In this document: positions 7,325 to 14,229 of the stretch, piece by piece
Layout of the letters: every line of letters starts with the position of its first letter
How positions within the stretch are numbered: position 1 is the first letter of the stretch
Source: an uncultured Veillonella sp.
GTDB taxonomy: Bacteria > Bacillota > Negativicutes > Veillonellales > Veillonellaceae
Assembly: GCA_934202095.1 (NCBI GenBank)
Contig: CAKPXN010000020.1
Span: 1 to 30,585, forward strand
Direction of reading: 5' to 3'
Length of the DNA stretch: 30,585 nucleotides
Position numbers and translations under genes: made by a program
The notes under the pieces: generated by a model
What the model was told of the DNA's origin: nothing
The model's input: only the letters and a program-made list of their open reading frames with translations
Databases searched by the model: none

Positions 7325-8641
7325 ATGTATAAAGAATCGGAAATAATAGAGTTGAAAAGAGAATATACAGAGGATATTCGAAAGGAAATCATTGCCTTTG
7401 CTAATACTAATGGTGGTACTATTTATGTAGGTATTGATGATAATGGCGATATTATAGGTGTAGATGATTGTGATGCACTTATGTTAAAAATAGGGAATTC
7501 ACTACGAGACTCTATTAAGCCAGATATTTCTGCATTTATTCACTATGATAATTTAGTAGAGCATGATAAAAATATATTAAAAATTACAGTCCAACGTGGT
7601 ACATTAAGACCGTATTACATTCATAGTAAGGGGTTAAAGCCTAGTGGTGTATATGTGCGACAAGGTTTCGCTTCTGTGCCAGCTAGTGATATGTTAATTA
7701 AGGATATGATTCGCGATACTGACGGAGACAGTTACGAAAGCACTAGGTCCTTACAACAAAAATTAACATTTAAACGCTTAAAACATGAATTTGATGGTAA
7801 AAAGTTAGCCTTTAATGAGCCGCAAAAAAGAACATTAGGCATTACTGAATTTGATGATATTTATACAAATCTAGGGTTACTATTGTCTGATCAATGCCCT
7901 CATGAGTTGAAAATTGCAGTATTTCAAGGAACAGATGAATATATTTTCCGAGATAGGCGCGAAATCAAAGGTCCTTTATTGGATCAATTATATGAGGCAT
8001 ACGAGTATATAGATAATCGTAATGCTGTGAAAGCCACCATTGAAGGTCTCCATAGAAAGGATAAACGAGACTATCCACAGATTGCTATTCGTGAAGCGTT
8101 ATTAAATATGCTTGTTCATAGAGATTATTCGTATATGTCGAGTCCCACCATAGGTATATATGATAATCGTATAGAGTTTACATCACTTGGTGGCTTGCCA
8201 CCTAGAACTAGTTTAGACGATATTTTACTAGATGGGTTTTCATTGTGCCGGAATCCCAAATTAGCTAATGTATTTTATCGTTTAGAATTAATTGAAGCCT
8301 ATGGGACAGGCTTACAAAAAATTATGGATGCCTATAAAGATAAAACGGTTAAACCTCAAATTATTGTGACTACTAATGCATTTAAATTAATATTACCAAA
8401 TTGCAATGTTGAGGAGCCGTTATCTGAACATAATGTACCTAAAATTAGCTATCAACAAGAAGAGCAGATCATTAATCTAGTTCGTGATTGTGGCAGTATC
8501 AAACGGAGTGATGTTGATACAGAATTACAAATAGCACAGGCCACGAGTGGTAGAGTGTTACGACGTTTGGTCGAGAAAGGGCGACTTAAACAAATCGGTA
8601 AGGGCCGTTCTATACGATATGTTTTATCCGATACCATGTAA
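7325..8641 (+). CDS. AlbA_2 domain / RecG-like ATPase putative transcriptional regulator
   Basis: A 438-residue cytoplasmic protein. The N-terminal AlbA_2 (Schlafen-AlbA_2) domain spans about residues 3-120, with ESEIIELKREY, EIIAFANTNGGTIYVGIDD.G and RQG.ASVPAS. A central HATPase_c_4 (RecG-like C-terminal) region spans about 245-360, with IREALLNMLVHRDYS and AYGTGLQKIMDAYKD. A winged-helix DNA-binding end (about 380-438) follows, with GSIKRSDVDTEL and SGRVLRRLVEKGRLKQIGKGRSIRYVL. Proteins of this layout are annotated as putative DNA-binding transcriptional regulators. Some relatives sit in defence or mobile regions, but nothing here proves such a role. The ribosome binding site AAAGGAGGT is very strong. 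A GATTA tandem repeat directly precedes it. The gene appears to stand alone. Confidence 0.82.
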   Translation: MYKESEIIELKREYTEDIRKEIIAFANTNGGTIYVGIDDNGDIIGVDDCDALMLKIGNSLRDSIKPDISAFIHYDNLVEHDKNILKITVQRGTLRPYYIHSKGLKPSGVYVRQGFASVPASDMLIKDMIRDTDGDSYESTRSLQQKLTFKRLKHEFDGKKLAFNEPQKRTLGITEFDDIYTNLGLLLSDQCPHELKIAVFQGTDEYIFRDRREIKGPLLDQLYEAYEYIDNRNAVKATIEGLHRKDKRDYPQIAIREALLNMLVHRDYSYMSSPTIGIYDNRIEFTSLGGLPPRTSLDDILLDGFSLCRNPKLANVFYRLELIEAYGTGLQKIMDAYKDKTVKPQIIVTTNAFKLILPNCNVEEPLSEHNVPKISYQQEEQIINLVRDCGSIKRSDVDTELQIAQATSGRVLRRLVEKGRLKQIGKGRSIRYVLSDTM

Positions 8642-8847
8642 CTATATAGAATGCAATATTCGATACTTTAGATAATATATGTAAATGTGACTATAGTAAC
8701 ACAAAATTTATTGAGAATAATATACAATAAAATTATAGTATCCATATATAAAATCTGAACCTACCCATTTGGAACGATGGGGTTATATGGATATTGTGTT
8801 AACTATATTTACATTAGCATATACAGTATCATAGTAGAGGATATAAC

Positions 8848-9666
8848 ATGAATAATACAATACAAGAAGTATCCGTTGATCTCCATGATTGGCGAGATGA
8901 ACAAGAGGCCTGGAATAATCGGTCTAAATTTTTCGTAGAACTACATAATCGAGCAGATCGTAAGGCGCAGGTGACAGATTTTCTCGCATTTTTAAAGGAT
9001 GAACATCTATTGCCTCCAGCTGGTGGAACTGCTCTTGATATTGGTTGTGGTGTTGGCGATTACGCACTTGGATTAGCTAGAGAAGGTTATAAAACTACGG
9101 GTATTGATTTGTCCGATGGCATGATTCATGGTGCTAAACAATTGGCAGATACAGAAGGCCTTGATGTGAGTCTATATATTGCGCCGTGGTCTGAAGAAAC
9201 TAGACAGAAATTAGGCTGGGATAAGTCCTTTGATTTGGCGTATAGTATTTTCTGTCCTATCATGTTTGATGTAGAGAATATACGTGCCATGCACAATGCA
9301 AGTCATGACACATGTCTATGGATTGCGTTTAGTGAACGTATGGATGAAACGGTAGATATGTTGTCTGAACACTTTTTCGGACGAGATTCATTTCCTTGGG
9401 CTGGTAAGCTGAAAGAATGTTTAGATGCTATTCACGAGATAGGTCATAATGTGAAAGTTACCTACAAGACCGTGCCTGAAACAGAGGTTATGAGCCTCGA
9501 TAAAGCGGTAGATTATTTCACGATGCGTCTCCATAATAATGAGTGGGGCACCATGGAAGATATGAAGCGAGAAATTAGAGCACTCATTGAACCACGTGCT
9601 ATTGATGGCGAAATTCATAATAAGACGGTGGATACGGTTGCATGGGTATCCTGGTCGGTTAAGTAG
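8848..9666 (+). CDS. Class I SAM-dependent methyltransferase
   Basis: A 272-residue protein. Motif I is ALDIGCGVGDYALGLAREG (about residues 63-81), and motif II ends with the acidic residue in TTGIDLSDGMI. These are the S-adenosylmethionine-binding loops of the Rossmann-like class I fold. The substrate is not identifiable. The C-terminal half (about 150-272) has no recognised signature. The ribosome binding site is AGAGGATATAAC. The YgbA-family gene starts 8 bases after the stop, so they are almost certainly co-transcribed. The roughly 200 bases upstream hold a small hairpin (ACCC/GGGT near 8760-8785) and nothing else I can support. Confidence 0.85.
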   Translation: MNNTIQEVSVDLHDWRDEQEAWNNRSKFFVELHNRADRKAQVTDFLAFLKDEHLLPPAGGTALDIGCGVGDYALGLAREGYKTTGIDLSDGMIHGAKQLADTEGLDVSLYIAPWSEETRQKLGWDKSFDLAYSIFCPIMFDVENIRAMHNASHDTCLWIAFSERMDETVDMLSEHFFGRDSFPWAGKLKECLDAIHEIGHNVKVTYKTVPETEVMSLDKAVDYFTMRLHNNEWGTMEDMKREIRALIEPRAIDGEIHNKTVDTVAWVSWSVK

Positions 9667-9674
9667 GAGGTATT

Positions 9675-10016
9675 ATGACAGTAGAAGAAAAGCGTCAACT
9701 AGAACTAAAAACGATGCGTCAAATCATTGGCATCTATTGTCATGATAAACATCATACGCCAAAGGGGCAACTATGTGAGGACTGTGAACAGGTATGGCAG
9801 TATGCACAGCATCGCATTGATGTATGTCCACACATGGAGCATAAGACGTTTTGCAGTATATGCAAAACACATTGTTATGCACCGACGTACCGAGAAAAAA
9901 TCCGTGAAATCATGCGCTACGGTGGACCGAGGATGTTATTGCATTCACCTATTCAGGTTATTCGTCATATGTATTTAGAATGGAAAGACAAAAAACATCT
10001 CAATAAGAAGGCATAA
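9675..10016 (+). CDS. YgbA-family protein (nitrous oxide-stimulated promoter family)
   Basis: A 113-residue Cys/His-rich protein. Conserved features of the YgbA family are visible: LCEDCEQVWQYAQHRIDVCP (about 33-52), then KTFCSICKTHCY (58-69), a basic REKIREIMRYGGPRML stretch and an HSPIQVIRHM tail. The Cys pairs could bind a metal or Fe-S cluster, which is inference. In Escherichia coli ygbA is induced under nitrosative stress, so a redox-stress role is plausible here. The reading frame starts 8 bases after the methyltransferase stop with an AGGAGG site before it. The gene ends at a strong bidirectional terminator shared with the convergent glutaredoxin-like gene. Confidence 0.8.
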   Translation: MTVEEKRQLELKTMRQIIGIYCHDKHHTPKGQLCEDCEQVWQYAQHRIDVCPHMEHKTFCSICKTHCYAPTYREKIREIMRYGGPRMLLHSPIQVIRHMYLEWKDKKHLNKKA

Positions 10017-10017
10017 T

Positions 10018-10062
10018 AAAATGCACCACAAACATTACATGCGATGTTTGTGGTGCATTTTT
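10018..10062. terminator. Bidirectional terminator between YgbA-family and glutaredoxin-like genes
   Basis: An 18-bp stem (10018-10035 with 10044-10061) with A-rich left and T-rich right flanks. It is placed between convergent genes and can serve both. Confidence 0.88.
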
Positions 10063-10078
10063 ATTAGTTATATCATTC

Positions 10079-10357
10079 TTAAGCTAGTGCTTTGTCGAAT
10101 ACAGCCTTGATGTATGCCTTAGTTTGGTCATAGCTTTCACCAGGTTGTGCTTCATATTGTTTATCAGTACCGAACCAAAGGTTAGGATAGTATTCATATG
10201 GATGCGTTTTGAATAATTCGTGAGCATTTTGATCCTCAACCCAGTCGATTTTGATGTTTTTATATGCAGGATTTTCTGCTTGCAATTCTTCGATTGCACG
10301 GAATGCGTTGTGGCAATAAGGGCAACCGTTTAAGTGGAAACCTAAAATTTCTTTCAT
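10079..10357 (-). CDS. Glutaredoxin/thioredoxin-like protein
   Basis: A 92-residue small thioredoxin-fold protein. The redox motif CPYC is at residues 12-15 (LNGCPYCHNAFRAIEEL), the classical glutaredoxin active site. YYPNLWFG (about 56-63) holds the Pro facing the active site, although the usual cis-Pro context TVP is changed here to YP. It probably reduces disulfides in the cytoplasm or acts with a reductase partner. The minus-strand ribosome binding site GAAAGGAC lies just before the start. It is divergent from ilvB, with about 170 bases between them. Confidence 0.85.
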   Translation of the reverse strand: MKEILGFHLNGCPYCHNAFRAIEELQAENPAYKNIKIDWVEDQNAHELFKTHPYEYYPNLWFGTDKQYEAQPGESYDQTKAYIKAVFDKALA

Positions 10358-10417
10358 AGTATTCAGTCCTTTCAGAAAATACGACTAAATTTAGTGATTT
10401 ATTGTGTTATTTCATAC

Positions 10418-10437
10418 TCACATCAACTAAGATGTGA
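10418..10437. promoter_or_regulatory. Inverted repeat between the glutaredoxin-like gene and ilvB
   Basis: TCACATC and GATGTGA are perfect 7-bp arms separated by 6 bases. The repeat lies between divergent genes, 60 bases beyond the glutaredoxin-like start and 93 bases before ilvB. It could be an operator for either. No regulator is recognised. Confidence 0.3.
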
Positions 10438-10485
10438 TATATTAAAAAGTATATCATAAATAATAATAATATTCAATTTTTTAGA

Positions 10486-10491
10486 TATAAT
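10486..10491 (+). promoter_or_regulatory. -10 element before ilvB
   Basis: TATAAT 38 bases before the ilvB start. The -35 position is AT-rich without a good hexamer. The short leader leaves no room for a T-box or a branched-chain leader peptide. Confidence 0.4.
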
Positions 10492-10529
10492 CTACTAGCA
10501 TTTGTAGGTTGTTATATAGGAGGATGGCT

Positions 10530-12257
10530 ATGATTTCAGGTGCCGCATATGTGGTGAAAGCATTGCAAGAGGAGAATGTTGAGATTTTATTCAACTATCC
10601 TGGTGCAGCAACCATCGATATTATGGATGAATTATACAAACAGGATCAGGTGAAAGTAATCTTACCTCGCCATGAGCAAGCATTAGCACATGCTGCTGAT
10701 GGTTATGCACGCAGCACTGGTAAGGTTGGCGTTTGCATGGTTACTTCTGGTCCAGGTGCGACAAATCTTGTTACCGGTATTGCCACAGCCTACTCAGATA
10801 GTGTGCCTATGGTGTGTATTACAGGTCAAGTGGATTTAGCGTTAATGGGCAATGACGCATTCCAAGAGGTCGATACGGTTGGTATAGTTCGTAATGTTTG
10901 TAAATATGCCGTTACCGTTCGTGACCGTAAAGATTTAGGACGTATTTTGAAAGAAGCCTTCTATATCGCTCGTACAGGTCGTCCAGGACCTGTAGTTGTA
11001 GATGTGCCTAAAAATATCCAAAAGGCGATGGGCTCTGATGTCTACCCAAGTGAAGTTAATATTCGTGGTTACAAGCCAAATACAACAGTTCATATTGGCC
11101 AAGTTAAAAAAGCGTGCTCCGTTATTGCTAAGGCTAAACGTCCTTTGTTCTTATTAGGTGGCGGTATTAGCATCAGTGGTGCCAATGAATTGATGACTCA
11201 ACTGGTGGATAAAACGGGTATCCCTGTAGTTACTACATTAATGGGGAAAGGCGCTATTAGTTCACGTCATCCATTGTACTTAGGCAATGTAGGCATTCAC
11301 GGTGGGTATGCGCCAAATGTGGCCATTACCGATTGTGATGTGATGATCTCCATTGGTACGCGCTTTAATGACCGTATTACGGGTAAATTAAGTACATTTG
11401 CACAAAACTGTAAAATTGTACATATTGACGTAGATGCTGCATCTATCTCTAAAAATATTAAGGTAGATATTCCAATTGTGGCGGATGCGAAACTAGCGAT
11501 TGAAGCCCTATTAGAATATATTGAACCTCATGACTTAGGTGATTGGCCTGCTCAATTGCAACAGTTAAAAGAAGAGCGTCCTGTTACACAAGCCGGTGAA
11601 GAAGGCCTTACGCCACAAAATATTATCGACTACATTAATAATCATTATGACCGTCCAGTGGTGGCAACCGATATAGGTCAAAACCAATTATGGACTACGC
11701 AATTCCTTGAAATCGAAGGGAATCATCAATTGTTGACATCCGGCGGTTTGGGTACGATGGGCTATGGTTTTCCTGCGGCTATTGGTGCTCAACTGGGGAA
11801 TCCAACAAAACAGGTATTCGCCATCTGTGGTGATGGGGGCGTGCAAATGAATATTCAAGAATTTGCAACAGCTATGCATTACCATTTGCCTGTGACCTTG
11901 GTTGTTATCAACAATGGCTATCTTGGCAATGTACGTCAGTGGCAACAATTATTCTACGATAAACGGTATGCATGTACGAATTTGTTGATGGATGAAAGTG
12001 CTATTGTCACTCGCGATATGATCGATAACGATGAATTTGAATACGTACCAGACTTTGTGAAATTAGCAGAAGCCTATGGCGCACAAGGTATACGTGTTAC
12101 AAAAGCTGAAGAATTAGAAACAGCGTTTAAAAAGGCAGATACTTTCAAAAAAGGGCCAACACTCATTGAATGCATCATTCCAACTGAGTTAAATGTATTG
12201 CCAATAGTACCTGCTGGTAAATCGTTGAGCGACATGTTATTAAAGGATAAAAAATAG
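10530..12257 (+). CDS. ilvB: Acetolactate synthase, large (catalytic) subunit
   Basis: A 575-residue thiamine-diphosphate enzyme. It condenses two pyruvates to acetolactate (valine/leucine), or pyruvate with 2-oxobutyrate (isoleucine). The start at 10530 is chosen because TAGGAGG (10516-10522) is 7 bases upstream; ATG 10524 is too close. The N-terminal pyrimidine-binding domain shows NYPGAATIDIMDEL and PRHEQALAHAADGYAR, the latter containing the catalytic Glu. VTSGPGATNLVTGIATAY follows. The C-terminal PP-binding domain carries GDGGVQMNIQE followed by NNGYLGNVRQWQ, the GDG-NN metal/diphosphate motif. Length and order are typical. It is transcribed with ilvN 8 bases downstream. The downstream pathway genes ilvC and ilvD are not in the window. 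Confidence 0.95.
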   Translation: MISGAAYVVKALQEENVEILFNYPGAATIDIMDELYKQDQVKVILPRHEQALAHAADGYARSTGKVGVCMVTSGPGATNLVTGIATAYSDSVPMVCITGQVDLALMGNDAFQEVDTVGIVRNVCKYAVTVRDRKDLGRILKEAFYIARTGRPGPVVVDVPKNIQKAMGSDVYPSEVNIRGYKPNTTVHIGQVKKACSVIAKAKRPLFLLGGGISISGANELMTQLVDKTGIPVVTTLMGKGAISSRHPLYLGNVGIHGGYAPNVAITDCDVMISIGTRFNDRITGKLSTFAQNCKIVHIDVDAASISKNIKVDIPIVADAKLAIEALLEYIEPHDLGDWPAQLQQLKEERPVTQAGEEGLTPQNIIDYINNHYDRPVVATDIGQNQLWTTQFLEIEGNHQLLTSGGLGTMGYGFPAAIGAQLGNPTKQVFAICGDGGVQMNIQEFATAMHYHLPVTLVVINNGYLGNVRQWQQLFYDKRYACTNLLMDESAIVTRDMIDNDEFEYVPDFVKLAEAYGAQGIRVTKAEELETAFKKADTFKKGPTLIECIIPTELNVLPIVPAGKSLSDMLLKDKK

Positions 12258-12265
12258 GAGGGGCT

Positions 12266-12778
12266 ATGGAATTACATTTAGAAAAACGCTGCATTTCAGC
12301 ATATGTAGAAAACCAAATCGGCGTATTGGCCAAAATTTCAGGCCTCTTCGCTGGTAAAAACTATAACCTTGATACGTTGACAGTAGGTGAAACAGAAGAC
12401 CCTACCATGTCACGTATGACCATCGAACTCACTTGCGATGATTTGACATACGAACAAATCATTAAGCAACTTAACCGCAGTGTTGAGGTTATTAAGGTCA
12501 TCGACTTTACGGACATGCCGATTACAAAAAAAGAATTATTATTCATCAAGGTCAACAGCTGTAAAGAATCGGACAAACAAGAAATATTCCGCATTGCAGA
12601 AACCTTTGACCTTAAGGTCATTGACTACAATCGAAAATCCGTACTTGTACAATGCGTGAAAACAGTATCGAAAAACAATGACATGATTTCTTTGTTTAAA
12701 GATATGTTCGTTAATCGCATCGAAGTCGTCCGTGGTGGTAGTGTCGCAATTGAGGCATTGGCGACTCCGGATCGCTAG
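12266..12778 (+). CDS. ilvN: Acetolactate synthase, small (regulatory) subunit
   Basis: A 170-residue ACT-domain subunit that binds the catalytic subunit and gives feedback control by valine. The N-terminal ACT domain is clear (about 8-80): ISAYVENQIGVLAKISGLFAGKNYNLDTLTVGETEDPTMSRMTI. The C-terminal ACT-like domain contains KKELLFIKVNSC and SVLVQCVKT. The gene starts 8 bases after ilvB with the ribosome binding site AGGAGGGG, which indicates one operon and probably translational coupling. The gene symbol could equally be ilvH; the two are paralogous names for the same role. Confidence 0.94.
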   Translation: MELHLEKRCISAYVENQIGVLAKISGLFAGKNYNLDTLTVGETEDPTMSRMTIELTCDDLTYEQIIKQLNRSVEVIKVIDFTDMPITKKELLFIKVNSCKESDKQEIFRIAETFDLKVIDYNRKSVLVQCVKTVSKNNDMISLFKDMFVNRIEVVRGGSVAIEALATPDR

Positions 12779-12803
12779 TGAGGTATAGACCTAGAGTATT
12801 CAT

Positions 12804-12901
12804 GTTGAGTAGCCCGTACTTGCTCGCTCCACCGGCCGGGTCTGACTTCGCCCTTCGGGCTACGCAGGGCCAAAGTCACGCGCGAGCACGGACTACTCAA
12901 C
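12804..12901. repeat. GC-rich 98-bp palindromic element
   Basis: Outer arms GTTGAGTAG (12804-12812) and CTACTCAAC (12893-12901) are perfect complements. They continue inward through CCGT/ACGG to GCTCGC/GCGAGC. An inner stem TGACTT/AAGTCA encloses a small GCCC-TTC-GGGC hairpin. The element is much more GC-rich than its surroundings. It could be a dispersed extragenic palindrome, a MITE-like element or a structured RNA. No gene is credible across it. Confidence 0.75.
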
Positions 12902-12979
12902 ACTCTCTTCCTTTCGGTTTATTACTGTCACTAAGCAATCCGAAGTCTATGGACAGGAGCGATAGGGGATACGGATATA

Positions 12980-12988
12980 TGATATAAT
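12980..12988 (+). promoter_or_regulatory. Extended -10 promoter before the carbonic anhydrase gene
   Basis: TGATATAAT is an extended -10 element (TGnTATAAT), 72 bases before the carbonic anhydrase start and upstream of a terminator-like hairpin. Confidence 0.45.
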
Positions 12989-13013
12989 AAAATATTGAAT
13001 GTATTAAATATAG

Positions 13014-13045
13014 AGACCTTGCTTTAATTTAGACAAGGTCTTTTT
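13014..13045 (+). terminator. Terminator-like hairpin in the carbonic anhydrase leader
   Basis: AGACCTTG (13014-13021) pairs with CAAGGTCT (13034-13041), followed by a run of T. It ends only about 5 bases before the AGGAGG site of the next gene. It may terminate ilvBN transcripts, or act as an attenuator for transcripts starting at the -10 element near 12983. Confidence 0.7.
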
Positions 13046-13059
13046 GAATAGGAGGAAAT

Positions 13060-13647
13060 ATGAGTTTATTAGAAGATATTTTGGCACACAATCGTGAGTA
13101 TGTGGAGGACCAGAATACTGGTTATGTAGAAACGGATACAAAATGCAGTAAGATGCCTAGTCGTCAGATGGCGATTGTTACGTGTATGGATACGCGTCTT
13201 GTGAATTTCTTAGAGGATTCTATGGACATTGGCCGTGGTGAGGCTAAGATTGTTAAGACTGCAGGTAATTGTATTACAGGGCCTTTTGATGGTGTTGTTC
13301 GTAGTTTGTTGGTTTGCATTTATGAGTTAGGTGTTAACGAAATCTTTATCATCGGCCATCATGAATGTGGTATGGCGAAAACTACGGCTAAAGATTTAAC
13401 AGAAAAAATGTTAGCTCGAGGTATTGCACCTGAGGCCATTCACATGGTGAAAAAAGAGATGGAGCATTGGGCGGATGGTTTTACACATCCCGCTGAAAAT
13501 GTAGAGGAAACAGTAGACGAATTACGTATGAATCCTTTGATTCCTAAAGATGTGCCAATTCACGGTCTTATTTTCCATCCTAGAACCGGTGAAATTGAGG
13601 TCATTGTCAACGGCTATACACAAATGAAACAGTATTACGAAAAATAA
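13060..13647 (+). CDS. Beta-class carbonic anhydrase
   Basis: A 195-residue cytoplasmic zinc enzyme interconverting CO2 and bicarbonate. Zinc ligands are Cys42 (CMDTR), His100 and Cys103 (HHECGM). Asp44 and Arg46 form the catalytic dyad. The segment KTAGNCITGPFDGVVRSLL matches the family's substrate-pocket region. The length fits the short clade of bacterial beta-carbonic anhydrases. The ribosome binding site is AGGAGGAA. A terminator-like hairpin precedes that site. Bicarbonate feeds carboxylation and carbamoyl-phosphate synthesis, which would suit the nearby arginine genes, but this link is speculative. Confidence 0.92.
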   Translation: MSLLEDILAHNREYVEDQNTGYVETDTKCSKMPSRQMAIVTCMDTRLVNFLEDSMDIGRGEAKIVKTAGNCITGPFDGVVRSLLVCIYELGVNEIFIIGHHECGMAKTTAKDLTEKMLARGIAPEAIHMVKKEMEHWADGFTHPAENVEETVDELRMNPLIPKDVPIHGLIFHPRTGEIEVIVNGYTQMKQYYEK

Positions 13648-13678
13648 TAGGTATATCTTTTAATAGAGGTATTATGAA

Positions 13679-14143
13679 TTGAGTGATATAGATAGATTAG
13701 ATACTTTTGAGGTAACATGTAAACATTTTCTTGCAGACTTTTCACATTTTAAAAACCTTATTTCCACCCAAGTTCAATCCTTAGATGGTCTAGAATGGTC
13801 TTTTGATAAAGGTTCCACTAAGGTTTGTAGTGCCGACGAAATGGGCTTAAAAAAACGATGTAAGGTTGGCATAAAATATAGATTACAGGTTGAGTTATCT
13901 CGAATTGATGCAGAAACTATTTGGACGGAATTTAGTCGATTTTGGATGGGTACCACTTTAAATCAGGTTGAAAGAGTATACAGCAATGAAGAATTAGGGC
14001 GCTATCAATTTATAGCTAATAATTCTATAGGTGATGAGATTACCTGTGATATCTATTTACCTAATGAATGGAATATACCGCAATTAAATATGTTGGGATG
14101 TATTTCTGCTAGATATAGAAAAGTAGATGTTCAAGAAGTATAG
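13679..14143 (+). CDS. Hypothetical protein with TTG start
   Basis: A 154-residue protein, not recognised. It is placed from TTG 13679, which lies about 10 bases after AGAGG. The ATG at 13674 opens a frame that stops at once (ATG AAT TGA), so it cannot be the start. The protein is soluble, with no signal peptide or membrane segment. It has Cys residues (TCKHF, STKVCSADE, KKRCKVG, DEITCD, LGCIS) and alternating beta-like stretches. It starts 31 bases after the carbonic anhydrase gene and may be co-transcribed with it. The following metallophosphatase has its own promoter. Confidence 0.6.
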   Translation: MSDIDRLDTFEVTCKHFLADFSHFKNLISTQVQSLDGLEWSFDKGSTKVCSADEMGLKKRCKVGIKYRLQVELSRIDAETIWTEFSRFWMGTTLNQVERVYSNEELGRYQFIANNSIGDEITCDIYLPNEWNIPQLNMLGCISARYRKVDVQEV

Positions 14144-14154
14144 AAAAATCTTAT

Positions 14155-14185
14155 TTGACTTAAAGTTAAGTTTAAGTTTTATAAT
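14155..14185 (+). promoter_or_regulatory. Promoter with an internal palindrome, before the metallophosphatase gene
   Basis: TTGACT (14155-14160) and TATAAT (14180-14185) are separated by 19 bases. The spacer is filled by a 20-bp near-palindrome (14158-14177, arms ACTTAAA and TTTAAGT). A regulator bound there would sit directly on the promoter. TTAAG/TTTAAG direct repeats can also be read in it, loosely recalling PhoP-type sites. Confidence 0.5.
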
Positions 14186-14229
14186 GTGTTCATATTAGTA
14201 CTTAATACATTTTTACATAAAGGAACTAT

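Noticed and set aside
10084..10299. A second minus-strand frame overlapping the glutaredoxin-like gene
   Set aside because: It is a shifted frame of the CPYC-containing gene with no ribosome binding site or motif.
10358..10529. A T-box or leader peptide controlling ilvB
   Set aside because: The leader after the -10 element is under 40 bases and has neither the T-box sequence nor a run of branched-chain codons.
12778..12987. A 69-codon plus-strand frame after ilvN
   Set aside because: It runs through the GC-rich palindrome, has no ribosome binding site of its own, and its composition follows the stem sequence, not a protein family.
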